Positions 9,412 through 17,035 are shown, counted from the stretch's first letter. The stretch: 17,226 nucleotides of DNA from an uncultured Clostridium sp. (GCA_945946715.1 CAMEWU010000021.1:1-17226), one strand, 5' to 3'. Notes: generated from the sequence alone by a model not told the origin. Translations and numbers: made by a program.

Positions 9412-9439
9412 ATTATCTTGCCATATCATTTTCGTGCAA
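9412..9439 (-). promoter_or_regulatory. Candidate gltB-proximal promoter
   Basis: The minus strand has TTGCAC, a 16-nt spacer and GATAAT. The start would fall near 9405, leaving a leader of about 15-20 nt with the ribosome site AAAGGAAG. The -10 is good and the -35 is poor. The inverted repeat GTGCAAGCAC overlaps the -35 and could be an operator, which is speculation. This promoter would bypass the upstream terminator. Confidence 0.4.
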
Positions 9440-9471
9440 GCACAAATTTACATAGCTCATTGTTAGCAATC

Positions 9472-9491
9472 GAGTAGGCTGACTCCTACTC
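9472..9491. promoter_or_regulatory. Small hexaloop hairpin in the gltB leader
   Basis: A perfect 7-bp stem GAGTAGG/CCTACTC encloses a six-base loop (AGTCAG on the minus strand). It lies between the terminator and gltB and has no U-tract, so it is not a terminator. As DNA it could be a protein-binding dyad; as RNA, a regulatory stem. I do not recognise its family. Confidence 0.45.
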
Positions 9492-9517
9492 AATTTTACT
9501 TGTCAGATTTTTGCTAC

Positions 9518-9554
9518 AAAAAAAAGACGAGGAACACCCTTTGTGTTCCTCGTC
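9518..9554 (-). terminator. Strong intrinsic terminator between degV and gltB
   Basis: A perfect 12-bp stem GACGAGGAACAC/GTGTTCCTCGTC with a 5-nt loop is followed on the minus strand by eight T residues. It ends the degV transcript about 175 nt past its stop, or acts as a leader terminator for gltB. It begins only about 4-5 nt past the predicted start of the promoter at 9565-9593. It has no T-tract on the plus strand. Confidence 0.85.
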
Positions 9555-9564
9555 GAACAACGTC

Positions 9565-9593
9565 ATCATACAATACTTTTTTCGATTTGTAAA
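9565..9593 (-). promoter_or_regulatory. Near-consensus sigma-A promoter upstream of gltB
   Basis: The minus strand reads TTTACA, a 17-nt spacer and TATGAT. Each hexamer differs from consensus at one base, and the spacing is ideal. The predicted start is near 9558. The 12-bp terminator stem begins at 9554, so any transcript would start with the hairpin. It is the best promoter in the gap, but the hairpin right behind it makes its contribution to gltB unclear. Confidence 0.6.
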
Positions 9594-9728
9594 GCCTTGA
9601 ATGGTAGAATTTTTTATTTAATTGTCAGATAATTTGTCTCTTTTTTGTTTTTATATAAAAAAATCTGATAATTTACATTCAGCATCTATATTATCTGTCT
9701 TTACTGGTTATATATAAATCAATGGTAA

Positions 9729-10604
9729 CTATACAATCCGTTTTGTCCACGTTAAAGCCAGTGAACCCGGACCAATATGGCAGGCCACACTTAATGACAA
9801 TGGGTCAATATGAATCTCGTACCCCGGAAATTCTTCTGCAAGTTCTTCTCTCCACGCTTCCGCTTCCTCAGTATTCTTTGTATGTGCGATAGCCAGCCAT
9901 GGTGCATTCTCTGAATCTGCTGCCGGAAGTTCACCAAGATTATTTGCAATATCTTTTTTGATTGCATTCACCATCAAAGATTTTGCTGCTTTTATATTTC
10001 GGGCTTTTGCAAAGGCATCCAGTTTATCTCCATGAATCTGTAATACAGGCTTCAAACGTAAAATTTCACCAATTGCTGCAGCTGCAGGTGTAACTCGTCC
10101 ACCTTTTTTCAAGTACTTCAAAGTATCTACCATAATATATATGTCTGAATCCATCTTTGTCGCCATTAATATATCTGCAATTTCAGCAGCCGTTTTTCCC
10201 TGATCTGCTAAATTTTTAGCATCCAGTGCTGACTGTCTCTGTGTCACTGAAATCCGCTGGTTATTAACAACGATAACCCTTCCATCATAATCTTCTGCCA
10301 GCATCATTGCAGTCTGACATGTTCCACTTAATCCACTTGACATCGGTATACATAATATCTCATCATATTCTTCTAAAATCTGATCCCACAACTGTGTAAC
10401 AGATTCCGGTGACGGTTGAGACGTAGCTATTTCTGTATCTCCTTCCAGACTTTCATAAAATTGTTCTTGGGAAAATGTTATATCTTCCAGATATTCTTTT
10501 TCATTCATAAAAAAGGGCATTGGTTGAACAAAAATTCCCATTTCTTTTGCTGCTTTCTGGGTAATACCACTGTTACTATCTGTCACAATTGCTACTTTAC
10601 TCAT
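9729..10604 (-). CDS. DegV family fatty-acid-binding protein
   Basis: 291 aa, normal length for DegV/FakB proteins. The family binds a single fatty acid between two alpha/beta domains. FakB members present the fatty acid to the kinase FakA for phosphorylation and entry into phospholipid synthesis. Family motifs are present: TDSNSGI at 8-14, TSQPSP at 61-66 (the conserved fatty-acid-carboxylate site), SSGLSGT at 89-95, YLKKGGR at 164-170 and the C-terminal HIGPGSLA at 276-283. An AGGA site lies 7 nt before the ATG. It sits 115 nt downstream of the RNA methyltransferase gene and is followed by a strong terminator, so it probably ends the dnaE-side transcription unit or forms its own. No FakA gene is in the window, so a role in fatty acid activation is inferred from family only, and the bound lipid is unknown. 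Confidence 0.93.
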   Translation of the reverse strand: MSKVAIVTDSNSGITQKAAKEMGIFVQPMPFFMNEKEYLEDITFSQEQFYESLEGDTEIATSQPSPESVTQLWDQILEEYDEILCIPMSSGLSGTCQTAMMLAEDYDGRVIVVNNQRISVTQRQSALDAKNLADQGKTAAEIADILMATKMDSDIYIMVDTLKYLKKGGRVTPAAAAIGEILRLKPVLQIHGDKLDAFAKARNIKAAKSLMVNAIKKDIANNLGELPAADSENAPWLAIAHTKNTEEAEAWREELAEEFPGYEIHIDPLSLSVACHIGPGSLALTWTKRIV

Positions 10605-10656
10605 TTCTCTATCCTCGCTTTTATTTCTTTTTCATTCTATAACCTGTCAATCATTC

Positions 10657-10685
10657 TTTATCAGTTTATTACAAATCTAATGCAA
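10657..10685 (-). promoter_or_regulatory. Weak promoter candidate for degV
   Basis: The minus strand has TTGCAT, a 17-nt spacer and GATAAA, about 55 nt before the degV ATG. A perfect TTGACA lies at 10645-10650 but has no good -10 at the right distance. No terminator is visible between the methyltransferase gene and degV, so read-through is equally possible. Confidence 0.3.
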
Positions 10686-10719
10686 ACGCTACTACTTTTT
10701 ATCCGGTTTATAACCTGAT

Positions 10720-11547
10720 TTATTGAATCTTTATCGTTCTTTGCCGCATTGCCTCATACATCAGAACCGTAGCTGCCGTTGCCGCATTTAAGGATTCTAC
10801 TTGTCCTTTCATGGGAATCCGGATTCCTGCATCTGCCATGGCTGTCAACTCCGGTGTCAATCCATTCCCTTCATTCCCAATGAAAAAACAACTCGGTTTA
10901 CAATAATCATATTCATAAAATACCCTTCCGTTCAAATGAGCAGCATAGCAACAGACGCCCTGCTCTTTAAGCCAAGATACTCCTTGCCTAATATCTTTCT
11001 CATAACAAAATGGCATACGAAAAATGGCTCCCATAGTAGCACGTACTACTTTAGAATTATAGATATCTACTGTATCCTGGCTCATCATAATCCCTGTCAC
11101 ACCGGCACCTTCTGCAGTTCGGAATATGGTTCCCAGATTTCCCGGATCCTGCAAATGTTCCAATACCAGAATACATGGCTGTTCCTTTTCTTGTTTTTCA
11201 CCATTTTCAGATTCCGATATATTCACTGTAGTTCCGGTCAAAAGATCTTCCCGCTGATAGACCATCTGTTGTACCACTGCCAGTATCCCTTGTGGGGTCT
11301 GTGTATCCGAAATTTCACGAAATACACTATCACTGACTATTTCATATGTTTTTCCCTCTTCCCAATGAGCAGGAATCTGATTCTTCCAATCTTCTGTTGC
11401 ATATACCTTTACTAGCTTATCCTCCGGAATCTCTCGAAACATACGGATTCCCTCAACAAGGAATACCTGCTGCTCTCGTCTGGTCTTACTGCTCTTTTGA
11501 AGCTTTATTATATTTTTCATTTGTTGATTTGATAAACTGGTTATCAT
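10720..11547 (-). CDS. SpoU/TrmH-family RNA 2'-O-ribose methyltransferase
   Basis: 275 aa. SPOUT enzymes of this family move a methyl group from S-adenosylmethionine to a ribose 2'-OH in rRNA or tRNA. An N-terminal substrate-binding domain carries the characteristic FLVEGIRMFREI stretch (about 29-40). The SPOUT knot follows with its three motifs: DPGNLGTIFRTAE (134-146, with N137 and R143), FIGNEGNGL (222-230) and IPMKGQVESLNAATAA (244-259). A charged, low-complexity linker (about 110-124, SESENGEKQEKEQ) joins the domains. The start lies one base past the dnaE stop (TAATATG), with an AGGA site 11 nt upstream inside dnaE, so the two genes are likely cotranscribed. It resembles RlmB/TsnR-type enzymes, but the target nucleotide cannot be assigned, so no symbol is given. 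Confidence 0.93.
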   Translation of the reverse strand: MITSLSNQQMKNIIKLQKSSKTRREQQVFLVEGIRMFREIPEDKLVKVYATEDWKNQIPAHWEEGKTYEIVSDSVFREISDTQTPQGILAVVQQMVYQREDLLTGTTVNISESENGEKQEKEQPCILVLEHLQDPGNLGTIFRTAEGAGVTGIMMSQDTVDIYNSKVVRATMGAIFRMPFCYEKDIRQGVSWLKEQGVCCYAAHLNGRVFYEYDYCKPSCFFIGNEGNGLTPELTAMADAGIRIPMKGQVESLNAATAATVLMYEAMRQRTIKIQ

Positions 11548-11548
11548 A

Positions 11549-14500
11549 TTACTTTCGATCCTTTACAATTACATTATCAGTTCCCAACATCGTCCGCAGT
11601 AATTCCAATCCTGTTCCACTTGCCTGAATGCCAAATTGGGATGGAAGATTCTTTAACAGTTTTCCTTCCTTAATATATATTTTAACCATAGAATTTCCCG
11701 GATATTGGTCTATGATATCATACATTTGATTTTCCAAGTCATCATATTGTTCTCTGGTTTCAAACTGTAACCATACATTTCTCGGTATATCATCAAAGGA
11801 TATCGCTTTACTAAATAATAGTTTTGCTTCATCTTCTGACACAGAAGCCCGTCCTGAAATAAAGAGTTTTGCATCCTGTACCAATATACTTCGATTCTTT
11901 TCAAAATCCTTAGGAAATACTACAACTTCTACGGTTCCATATATATCTTCCAAGGTAACAAATGCCATATTCTGATTATTTCTAGTCAGCTTTAGAGTAA
12001 CTGCCGAAACCATACCACCTATGGTATATATTCCCTGATCCCGCACATTCGTATCTCCGGTTTCTTCATCTAATACAAAATCCATAGAGGTAGCATCAGC
12101 CTGTTTCTGTATCAACTCTAAGTAATCCTCTAAAGGATGCCCACTAACATAAACACCTAACACCTGTTTTTCAAATGCCAGCTTTTCTTCTTTTTTATAG
12201 TCTTCTACCTGAGGCATTTTTACCTCAAATTCTTCTTTTTCTTCCTCTCCCAGAAAATCCAAAAGACTCATCTGTCCTGCCATGGAATTCTTATTGGAAG
12301 CATTGATATTTCCCAGAATCTGTGGATAAACCAGCATCTTTTGTCTCCGATTTCCTTCTAATCCATCAAAAGCGCCTGCCAAAATCAGATTTTCAATCGT
12401 TCTCTTGTTTACTTCTTTTCCCGGCATACGTTCTAAGAAGTCTTGTAAACTTTTATATGGTCCATGGGTCTCCCTCTCTTCCACAATTTCATCAATCACA
12501 TTTCTGCCGATATTCTTAATGGCAGACAAACCATACACCATTTTTCCGTCCTTTACAGAGAATTCTGCAACACCGGAATTAATATCAGGAGGGAGTATTT
12601 CAATACCCATCTGTCTACATACATAGATATATTCCGTTACCTTTCCCGCATTTTCAATGAACGAAGTCATCAATGCTGCCATAAATTCTACCGGATAATA
12701 GCACTTTAGATAGGCAGTCTGATATGCTACTACCGCATAGCAGGCAGCATGGGATTTATTAAATGCATATTTTGCAAAATCTGTCATTTCATCAAATATT
12801 TTATTGGCAATTTCTTCTGATATACCCCTTTTTATACAACCCGGAACCCCTTCTGCTTCGTTCCCATAAACAAAGTTCTTCCGTTCCTTTTCCATCACAT
12901 CTGCCTTTTTCTTAGACATGGCACGACGTACCAGATCACTTCTTCCCAAGGTATAACCTGCCAGCTCCATAACAATCTGCATAACCTGTTCCTGATATAC
13001 GATACAGCCATAGGTTGGAGCCAGTATTTTTTCCAACTCCGGTGTATCGTACTTGATTTTAGAACGATTATTCTTTCCTTCAATATAAGCAGGAATAAAA
13101 TCCATCGGTCCCGGACGATATAAAGAAATACCTGCAATTACGTCTTCTAAATTCTCTGGCTTCAGTTCTGTCATAAAGGACTTCATTCCCGCACTTTCCA
13201 ACTGGAATACGCCTTCTGTCCGTCCGGAACTAATCAGACCATATACATTCGGGTCATTATAATCAATGCCATCAATAGAAAAGGATGTTTCGCCACTCTT
13301 TGCAATCATATCACAGGCATCCTGAATTACTGTCAAAGTACGCAATCCAAGGAAGTCCATCTTTAACAGTCCAAGCTGTTCAATGGTAGTCATGGTAAAC
13401 TGGGTGGTTATGGCATCATCACCGCCCTTGGACAGAGGCACATATTCATCAATTGGTTCCTGACCGATTACAACACCTGCAGCATGCATAGATGTATTTC
13501 GTGGTAATCCCTCTAACTTCTTTGACATATCAATCAGATACCGGATCTGCTCATCTTCCTCATACATTTTTTTCATATCCGGACTAACCTGCAATGCCAG
13601 CTCCAATGTTATATTTAGGTCCCGTGGTACTGCCTTTGCTACAGAATCTACCAGTGCATATGGTAAATCCAATACACGTCCTACATCCCGCAGAACTGCT
13701 CTTGCTTTCATAGTACCAAAAGTCACAATCTGTACTACCTTTTCTTTTCCATACTTTTCAACAACATAATCAATAACTTCCTGTCTGCGGACATAGCAGA
13801 AATCAATATCAATATCCGGCATAGATACACGCTCCGGATTCAAAAAACGTTCAAACAGTAAATTATAACGAATAGGGTCAATATTCGTAATTTCCAGACA
13901 ATAAGATACAATACTTCCTGCTGCTGAGCCACGCCCCGGACCTACCGGTATTCCATGCTCCTTGGCATAATGAATAAAATCCCATACAATTAGGAAATAA
14001 TCCACATATCCCATTTGTCGAATAGTATTTAATTCATAATCCAAACGTTCCTGTAATTCTTCCGTTATCGGCTGATATCGTCGTTCTAATCCTTCTTCAC
14101 ACAAGTGCTTCAGATACCCGAACGCATCAAATGGTGCAGGGACATCAAACTTCGGCACCTTCTGCTCTCCGAAAACAATTTCCACATTACACCGTTCCGC
14201 AATCCGATGAGTATTTTCCAGTGCCTCCTTGGCATAAGGAAATAAGGTCAACATTTCTTCCGGAGATTTCAAATAATACTGACCACCTTCATACCGCATC
14301 CGATCTTCATCTTTCAACTTCTTATTGGTTTGTATGCATAACAAAAAATCATGAGCTTCTGCATCTTCTGCATTTACATAATGAATATCATTGGTGGCAA
14401 CCAGAGGAATCCCCAGCTCCTGATGCATGTTTAATAATTCTGTATTAACTGTGGTTTGTTCCGGAATTCCATGGTCCTGTAATTCCAGAAAATAATTATT

Positions 14501-15004
14501 TTCTCCAAAAATACGCTGATATTTTTTTGCAGCTTCTCTGGCTTCTTCCAAAAAACCCCGTCGAATCTGTACTGCCACCTCTCCTGCCAGACAGGCACTT
14601 AAGGCAATGATACCTTCATGAAATTCTTCTAATACCTCCATATCCACACGCGGCTTATAGTAATAACCTTCCGTAAATCCTCTGGAAACAATTTTCATCA
14701 AATTGTGATAACCCTTATCATTTTCTGCAAGAAGTACCAAATGATAATATCGGTCTTCTCCTTTGCTGGCCTCCCGATCAAATCTGGAACCTGGTGCCAC
14801 ATAAACCTCACATCCAATAATTGGCTTTATTCCAATTTCCCGACAAGCCCGATAAAAATCTATGACTCCATACATAACACCGTGGTCTGTAATAGCAATG
14901 CTATCCATACCCAGCTCTTTTGTTTTTGCAACCAGTTCTTTAATTTTACTTGCACCGTCCAACAAACTATACTCTGTATGGACATGTAAATGGGTAAATT
15001 CCAT
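11549..15004 (-). CDS. dnaE: DNA polymerase III alpha subunit
   Basis: 1151 aa, in the range of Escherichia coli-type DnaE. It extends DNA 5' to 3' at the replication fork. The N-terminal PHP domain begins HLHVHTEYSLLDGA (about 5-18) and keeps its histidines, with SACLAGE and NDIHY further on. The palm has GPGRGSAAGS (about 355-364), PDIDIDF (396-402) and KMDFLGL (about 548-554). The predicted catalytic aspartates are D399, D401 and D550, by analogy with D401, D403 and D555 of E. coli. A helix-hairpin-helix region and a C-terminal OB fold (about 1010-1100, YTIGG to VVVFP) follow. There is no DEDD proofreading domain, which separates it from PolC. Firmicutes usually have PolC as well, so this enzyme may extend primers rather than replicate the bulk, which is inferred. 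A GAGG site lies 6 nt before the ATG. The preceding gene ends 12 nt upstream. Confidence 0.97.
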   Translation of the reverse strand: MEFTHLHVHTEYSLLDGASKIKELVAKTKELGMDSIAITDHGVMYGVIDFYRACREIGIKPIIGCEVYVAPGSRFDREASKGEDRYYHLVLLAENDKGYHNLMKIVSRGFTEGYYYKPRVDMEVLEEFHEGIIALSACLAGEVAVQIRRGFLEEAREAAKKYQRIFGENNYFLELQDHGIPEQTTVNTELLNMHQELGIPLVATNDIHYVNAEDAEAHDFLLCIQTNKKLKDEDRMRYEGGQYYLKSPEEMLTLFPYAKEALENTHRIAERCNVEIVFGEQKVPKFDVPAPFDAFGYLKHLCEEGLERRYQPITEELQERLDYELNTIRQMGYVDYFLIVWDFIHYAKEHGIPVGPGRGSAAGSIVSYCLEITNIDPIRYNLLFERFLNPERVSMPDIDIDFCYVRRQEVIDYVVEKYGKEKVVQIVTFGTMKARAVLRDVGRVLDLPYALVDSVAKAVPRDLNITLELALQVSPDMKKMYEEDEQIRYLIDMSKKLEGLPRNTSMHAAGVVIGQEPIDEYVPLSKGGDDAITTQFTMTTIEQLGLLKMDFLGLRTLTVIQDACDMIAKSGETSFSIDGIDYNDPNVYGLISSGRTEGVFQLESAGMKSFMTELKPENLEDVIAGISLYRPGPMDFIPAYIEGKNNRSKIKYDTPELEKILAPTYGCIVYQEQVMQIVMELAGYTLGRSDLVRRAMSKKKADVMEKERKNFVYGNEAEGVPGCIKRGISEEIANKIFDEMTDFAKYAFNKSHAACYAVVAYQTAYLKCYYPVEFMAALMTSFIENAGKVTEYIYVCRQMGIEILPPDINSGVAEFSVKDGKMVYGLSAIKNIGRNVIDEIVEERETHGPYKSLQDFLERMPGKEVNKRTIENLILAGAFDGLEGNRRQKMLVYPQILGNINASNKNSMAGQMSLLDFLGEEEKEEFEVKMPQVEDYKKEEKLAFEKQVLGVYVSGHPLEDYLELIQKQADATSMDFVLDEETGDTNVRDQGIYTIGGMVSAVTLKLTRNNQNMAFVTLEDIYGTVEVVVFPKDFEKNRSILVQDAKLFISGRASVSEDEAKLLFSKAISFDDIPRNVWLQFETREQYDDLENQMYDIIDQYPGNSMVKIYIKEGKLLKNLPSQFGIQASGTGLELLRTMLGTDNVIVKDRK

Positions 15005-15016
15005 GTGAAACCTCGT

Positions 15017-15559
15017 CTATTTTCTTTTCTTATTTTTCAGTACTTCTATTCTTATATACTCAAATGTTTTCGTTTCCCCTTCTTCTGCCAGCATATGCAG
15101 CAATCGTTCCAGTAAAGCCCGTGTATTTGGATGCATGGGATACTTATTTTTTCCCCGTTCATAATAAGCCAGTGGTGCATCTTCCGTATAAGTATCCGGA
15201 TTATAATTTTTACAGGCTGCTATCCGGTCACAAAACATTTCTACAACATAACAAACCGGCATTTCCATACCAGCCAAACCTTCTTCCGGATTCAGACTAT
15301 AATCAATCCAATATTCCAAATGATGCTTATTTCTTCCCTTATGATGCAGCCACGCAGAAGTATAACCTTTCGCTTCCCGCTCCGCATTATTGGGGCTGCG
15401 GTTTCCCTGATAATATTTAACCCCTACAGAAAATTCTGTCCAGGAATACTTTGACAAATCATGAAGCAGTCCCTGCTTATACAAACCGCATTGAAAGCAA
15501 TGCTTCATAACCAGCCATTTATGATGATTAATTGTCTTTAAATGGGAAAGCCATTTCAT
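15017..15559 (-). CDS. DUF5662 family protein, HD-like metal site
   Basis: 180 aa. I recognise the DUF5662 family, whose biochemical role is not established. Conserved features are GLLHDLSKYSWTEF (about 30-43, with H33-D34), then the histidine-rich LHHKGRNKHH (about 71-80) and a VVEMFCDRIAA helix (about 105-115). Paired histidines plus an HD dyad suggest a metal-dependent phosphohydrolase-like fold, which is inferred. The C-terminus is lysine-rich. There is no signal peptide or membrane segment, so it should be cytoplasmic. A GAGG site lies 8 nt before the ATG. The stop is 12 nt from the dnaE ATG, so this gene probably heads the dnaE-methyltransferase operon. The small phage-like size and frequent occurrence in phages leave open an acquired origin, but nothing in the surroundings supports a prophage. 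Confidence 0.85.
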   Translation of the reverse strand: MKWLSHLKTINHHKWLVMKHCFQCGLYKQGLLHDLSKYSWTEFSVGVKYYQGNRSPNNAEREAKGYTSAWLHHKGRNKHHLEYWIDYSLNPEEGLAGMEMPVCYVVEMFCDRIAACKNYNPDTYTEDAPLAYYERGKNKYPMHPNTRALLERLLHMLAEEGETKTFEYIRIEVLKNKKRK

Positions 15560-15676
15560 GCTTACGTCCTCACTTTGCTTTCAGATATGGGAGATATAGC
15601 CCTTCTTGCAAGAGTCACTCCTGTAAAATAAAGATGTGAGTAAGACATTCCTGCCTCGCCTCACATCTGTCCGGTT
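15560..15676 (-). promoter_or_regulatory. Leader before the DUF5662-dnaE unit
   Basis: The gap holds the terminator of the upstream HD-GYP-like gene (15623-15667), a 10-bp palindrome TCTTGCAAGA (15604-15613) and the GAGG ribosome site. No good promoter is seen. TTGCAA lies inside the palindrome, with only a poor ATATCT-like -10 at 17 nt. The dnaE unit may depend on this weak promoter or on read-through. Confidence 0.35.
15623..15667 (-). terminator. Intrinsic terminator of the HD-GYP-like gene
   Basis: The minus strand has GATGTGAG/CTCACATC (8 bp), an inner GGCA/TGTC stem with a GGAA tetraloop, and then TTTATTTTAC. It lies just after the stop of the gene ending at 15677. Confidence 0.75.
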
Positions 15677-16768
15677 CTATTGATTCAAATACTCTTTCAA
15701 CATATCATCATCAACGATAATTCGATTATCCATAGTTTTCATAATATCCTTAATTTGCAATGTTGCAGCGACACGTTGAGAGCTTAAATCATATACTTGA
15801 TTCCGATCAAAACTTAATACAATCGGTTGTAAAGGATTATCATTATTTTCCCGAATCACTAATCCGCGTTCCCGATTGGTCAACTCTACACAAACACCCG
15901 GCGAAAGAATACGAACACTATCCAGCAATGCTCTTACAACCGTTTTATCAAAATTCCTTGCATTCTCTAACAAGTTACGTACAACCCGAACCTCTGATAC
16001 CGGTTCCTCATAAAGATTCATCGCCGTTCTTACATCATAATAGTGTGCTACCTGAATCACCCGTACACCCCAAGGAATATTTTTAGAATTCACTTCGGAA
16101 GAATAATCGTAATCTTCCTGACAACTCTTTACTAAACGTTTCACGCTATTATTAATATCTACGCTTTCATTGATAACGTTGCAACCGTCCAGTTGTGCCT
16201 TTCGATACATCTGATACTCTTCTGCCGAAAAGTCATCTGTCTTATTCTGCATTTTTGTTGGTAAAAATAAACGCCCAATATCATACAATAATGCTGCCAC
16301 TACAATATTCATTTGTTCCGAACTATCCACATGAAGTTTATGTGAAATCAATGCTGATAAAATTCCCACATTCAACGCATGCTTATATACATAATCTTCC
16401 GGACTACGTAAATTCTGTGCAAAATTAATCTTATGCTCCAGATTCCCATACATCCGGACAATTTGATTTGCAAGCACCATTAATTCTGCCGGCTTCTTTC
16501 CTGCCTTTATTGCCTTTAAATCATCCTTAATACTGAATACTGCCATAGTTTGGAAGCGTTCAAATTCAATATCCTCTGCAGTCATTGGTGGTAATGGTTC
16601 TGCCGGCTCCAAAATATAGAGTCCAATCAAACCAAAATTCTTAACACTATATATTCCTTGAAGTGTCAGCTTCGTATTTCGTTCATAAAGCAACACTCCA
16701 TTCTTGTTGTAAATTGGCTTTGCCAGTCGCATACCAACCTTTAAATCATCTGTAGGTACAAAAATCAT
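15677..16768 (-). CDS. Degenerate HD-GYP domain protein, probably catalytically inactive
   Basis: 363 aa, cytoplasmic, with no membrane segment. The layout matches HD-GYP proteins: an N-terminal module beginning VPTDDLKVGMRLAKPIYNKNG (typical of these proteins), then an HD domain from about residue 120. Key catalytic positions have drifted. KHALNV keeps one histidine (H130). The HD motif HDIGK reads Y162-D163-I-G-R166. The HHE and GYP motifs cannot be found. The later ADxYDA motif reads AHYYDVRTAM (about 241-250). Without the metal-binding histidines it should not hydrolyse c-di-GMP, and may bind it or a protein partner instead; that is inferred. An AAAGGGGG site lies 8 nt before the ATG. It has its own near-consensus promoter and terminator, so it is monocistronic. 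HDOD-type signalling domains are the main alternative. Confidence 0.88.
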   Translation of the reverse strand: MIFVPTDDLKVGMRLAKPIYNKNGVLLYERNTKLTLQGIYSVKNFGLIGLYILEPAEPLPPMTAEDIEFERFQTMAVFSIKDDLKAIKAGKKPAELMVLANQIVRMYGNLEHKINFAQNLRSPEDYVYKHALNVGILSALISHKLHVDSSEQMNIVVAALLYDIGRLFLPTKMQNKTDDFSAEEYQMYRKAQLDGCNVINESVDINNSVKRLVKSCQEDYDYSSEVNSKNIPWGVRVIQVAHYYDVRTAMNLYEEPVSEVRVVRNLLENARNFDKTVVRALLDSVRILSPGVCVELTNRERGLVIRENNDNPLQPIVLSFDRNQVYDLSSQRVAATLQIKDIMKTMDNRIIVDDDMLKEYLNQ

Positions 16769-16811
16769 GGAAGCAACCCCCTTTCACATTTTCTATCTTA
16801 CAATTATTATT

Positions 16812-16840
16812 ATCATATCATTTTTCCAGTTTTATGTCTA
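16812..16840 (-). promoter_or_regulatory. Promoter of the degenerate HD-GYP gene
   Basis: The minus strand reads TAGACA, a 17-nt spacer ending in TGA, and TATGAT. This is an extended -10 promoter, with each hexamer one base from consensus, about 44 nt upstream of the ATG. It points away from the tRNA promoter, so the two form a divergent pair. Confidence 0.7.
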
Positions 16841-16877
16841 TAAAGAAAACATACAGGATAAGGATTTCAAAAAAACA

Positions 16878-16913
16878 ATTGAAATTTCAATAGCAATATA
16901 GTATTATATTGCT
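16878..16913 (+). promoter_or_regulatory. tRNA-Thr promoter covered by two inverted repeats
   Basis: TTGAAA (16879-16884), a 17-nt spacer and TATTAT (16902-16907) put the start near 16914, just before the tRNA at 16921. A perfect 14-bp palindrome ATTGAAATTTCAAT (16878-16891) covers the -35. A perfect 9-bp inverted repeat AGCAATATA/TATATTGCT with a 4-base loop (16892-16913) covers the -10. Confidence 0.65.
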
Positions 16914-16920
16914 GTTGCTT

Positions 16921-16993
16921 GCTGGAATAGCTCAGTCGGTAGAGCACTTCACTCGTAATGAAGGGGTCGAGGGTTCAAGTCCCTTTTCCAGCT
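16921..16993 (+). tRNA. tRNA-Thr (anticodon CGT)
   Basis: The cloverleaf is complete. The acceptor pairs GCTGGAA with TTCCAGC. The D stem is GCTC/GAGC. The anticodon stem CTTCA/TGAAG holds the loop CTCGTAA, with CGT at positions 34-36, which reads ACG (Thr). The variable loop has five bases. The T arm is GAGGG/CCCTT with loop TTCAAGT. The body is 72 nt plus the discriminator base T. CCA is not encoded (TCA follows), so the nucleotidyltransferase must add it. Confidence 0.96.
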
Positions 16994-17000
16994 TCAAAAC

Positions 17001-17035
17001 AAAATGCGAACATTTTTATAAAATGTTCGCATTTT
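17001..17035 (+). terminator. Terminator after tRNA-Thr, symmetric
   Basis: A 16-bp stem AAAATGCGAACATTTT/AAAATGTTCGCATTTT with loop TAT is followed by ATCATT. It is flanked by A-rich sequence on one side and T-rich on the other, so it can serve both strands. That suits a convergent gene ending from the right. Confidence 0.8.

Larger units (their letters stand above)
9392..9728. other. 337-bp degV-gltB intergenic region: signals only, no gene
   Basis: No coding frame is supported. From degV toward gltB it holds an AT-rich tract (9601-9728), a strong promoter (9565-9593), a perfect terminator hairpin (9518-9554), a small hexaloop hairpin (9472-9491), an inverted repeat GTGCAAGCAC (9434-9443), a second promoter candidate (9412-9439) and the gltB ribosome site (9393-9400). 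The nonamer ATCTGACAA occurs twice on the minus strand, at 9622-9630 and 9500-9508. Confidence 0.75.

Noticed and set aside
9472..9491. ANTAR-type hexaloop antitermination hairpin in the gltB leader
   Set aside because: ANTAR targets need two hairpins whose six-base loops share A1 and G4. This loop (AGTCAG) has C at position 4, lies after rather than before the terminator, and has no partner hairpin with a six-base loop.
9392..9728. T-box or amino-acid riboswitch before gltB
   Set aside because: No T-box consensus, specifier stem or antiterminator is visible, and the predicted leader starts at the terminator itself.
10801..11415. 204-codon plus-strand open frame
   Set aside because: It is antisense to the well-supported RNA methyltransferase, with no family motif and no ribosome site.
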